A DNA stretch of 6,528 bases from CAVSUR01 sp052143655. Lineage in GTDB: Bacteria; Actinomycetota; Actinomycetes; Streptosporangiales; Streptosporangiaceae. Of the stretch, positions 6,527 to 6,528 are shown one piece after another (position 1 is the stretch's first letter; every line of letters starts with the position of its first letter). Under the pieces are notes generated by a model. That model was not told where the DNA came from. It did not search any database and worked only from the letters and a program-made list of their open reading frames with translations. A program made the translations under genes and the position numbers. Location: contig JBKQSL010000042.1 of NCBI GenBank assembly GCA_052143655.1, forward strand, positions 1 to 6,528, given 5' to 3'.

Positions 6527-6528
6527 CG

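Noticed and set aside
1..6528. Terminal inverted repeats, target duplications or direct att repeats joining both edges of the window
   Set aside because: Comparing 1-90 with 5955-6528 by eye showed only 6-base matches such as GTTGCG, which are expected by chance. Tn554-type elements need not have terminal inverted repeats.
1..6528. tRNA, rRNA, CRISPR array or toxin-antitoxin genes
   Set aside because: No cloverleaf-like segment, regularly spaced repeat array or small paired-gene signature was seen. The only repeats are the short ones listed.

Overview
The window is high-GC DNA with strongly GC-biased third codon positions, short or overlapping gene junctions and mostly Shine-Dalgarno-led starts. 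This suggests an actinomycete (Streptomyces, Frankia, Actinomadura or a relative), but the genus cannot be fixed from the sequence.

Layout. Positions 1-89 are a short, less GC-rich leader with at most a weak promoter. Positions 90-5954 hold four same-strand genes joined by 1-nt or 4-nt stop/start overlaps (TGATG at 1572-1576, ATGA at 3295-3298, ATGA at 5496-5499). The first three encode three different large tyrosine recombinases (about 494, 574 and 734 aa). The fourth encodes a 152-aa protein with a helix-turn-helix-like N-terminus and a coiled-coil C-terminus, resembling the TnpC/DUF6262 type of accessory protein. Positions 5955-6115 are non-coding, strikingly T-poor and rich in short direct repeats. 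Positions 6116-6289 are the C-terminal fragment of a fourth, unrelated-looking phage/plasmid-type integrase without its N-terminus. Positions 6290-6528 are non-coding and carry three inverted repeats: a perfect 13-bp terminator-like hairpin, a GCGTAAC/GTTACGC repeat, and at the window edge a 9-bp-arm, 6-bp-spacer repeat with the geometry of a recombinase core site.

Interpretation. The four-gene block looks like the transposition module of a Tn554-like mobile element, which moves by several tyrosine recombinases plus a small accessory protein rather than by a DDE transposase. The three recombinases carry different sets of catalytic residues: the first is complete, the second lacks the first arginine, and the third has Arg in place of the box II histidine. 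Translational coupling implies they are made together, and they probably work as one hetero-oligomeric complex on the element ends. No cargo gene is visible. The element may end near the integrase fragment, in which case it could have inserted into that integrase gene, but the left flank needed to prove this is not in the window.
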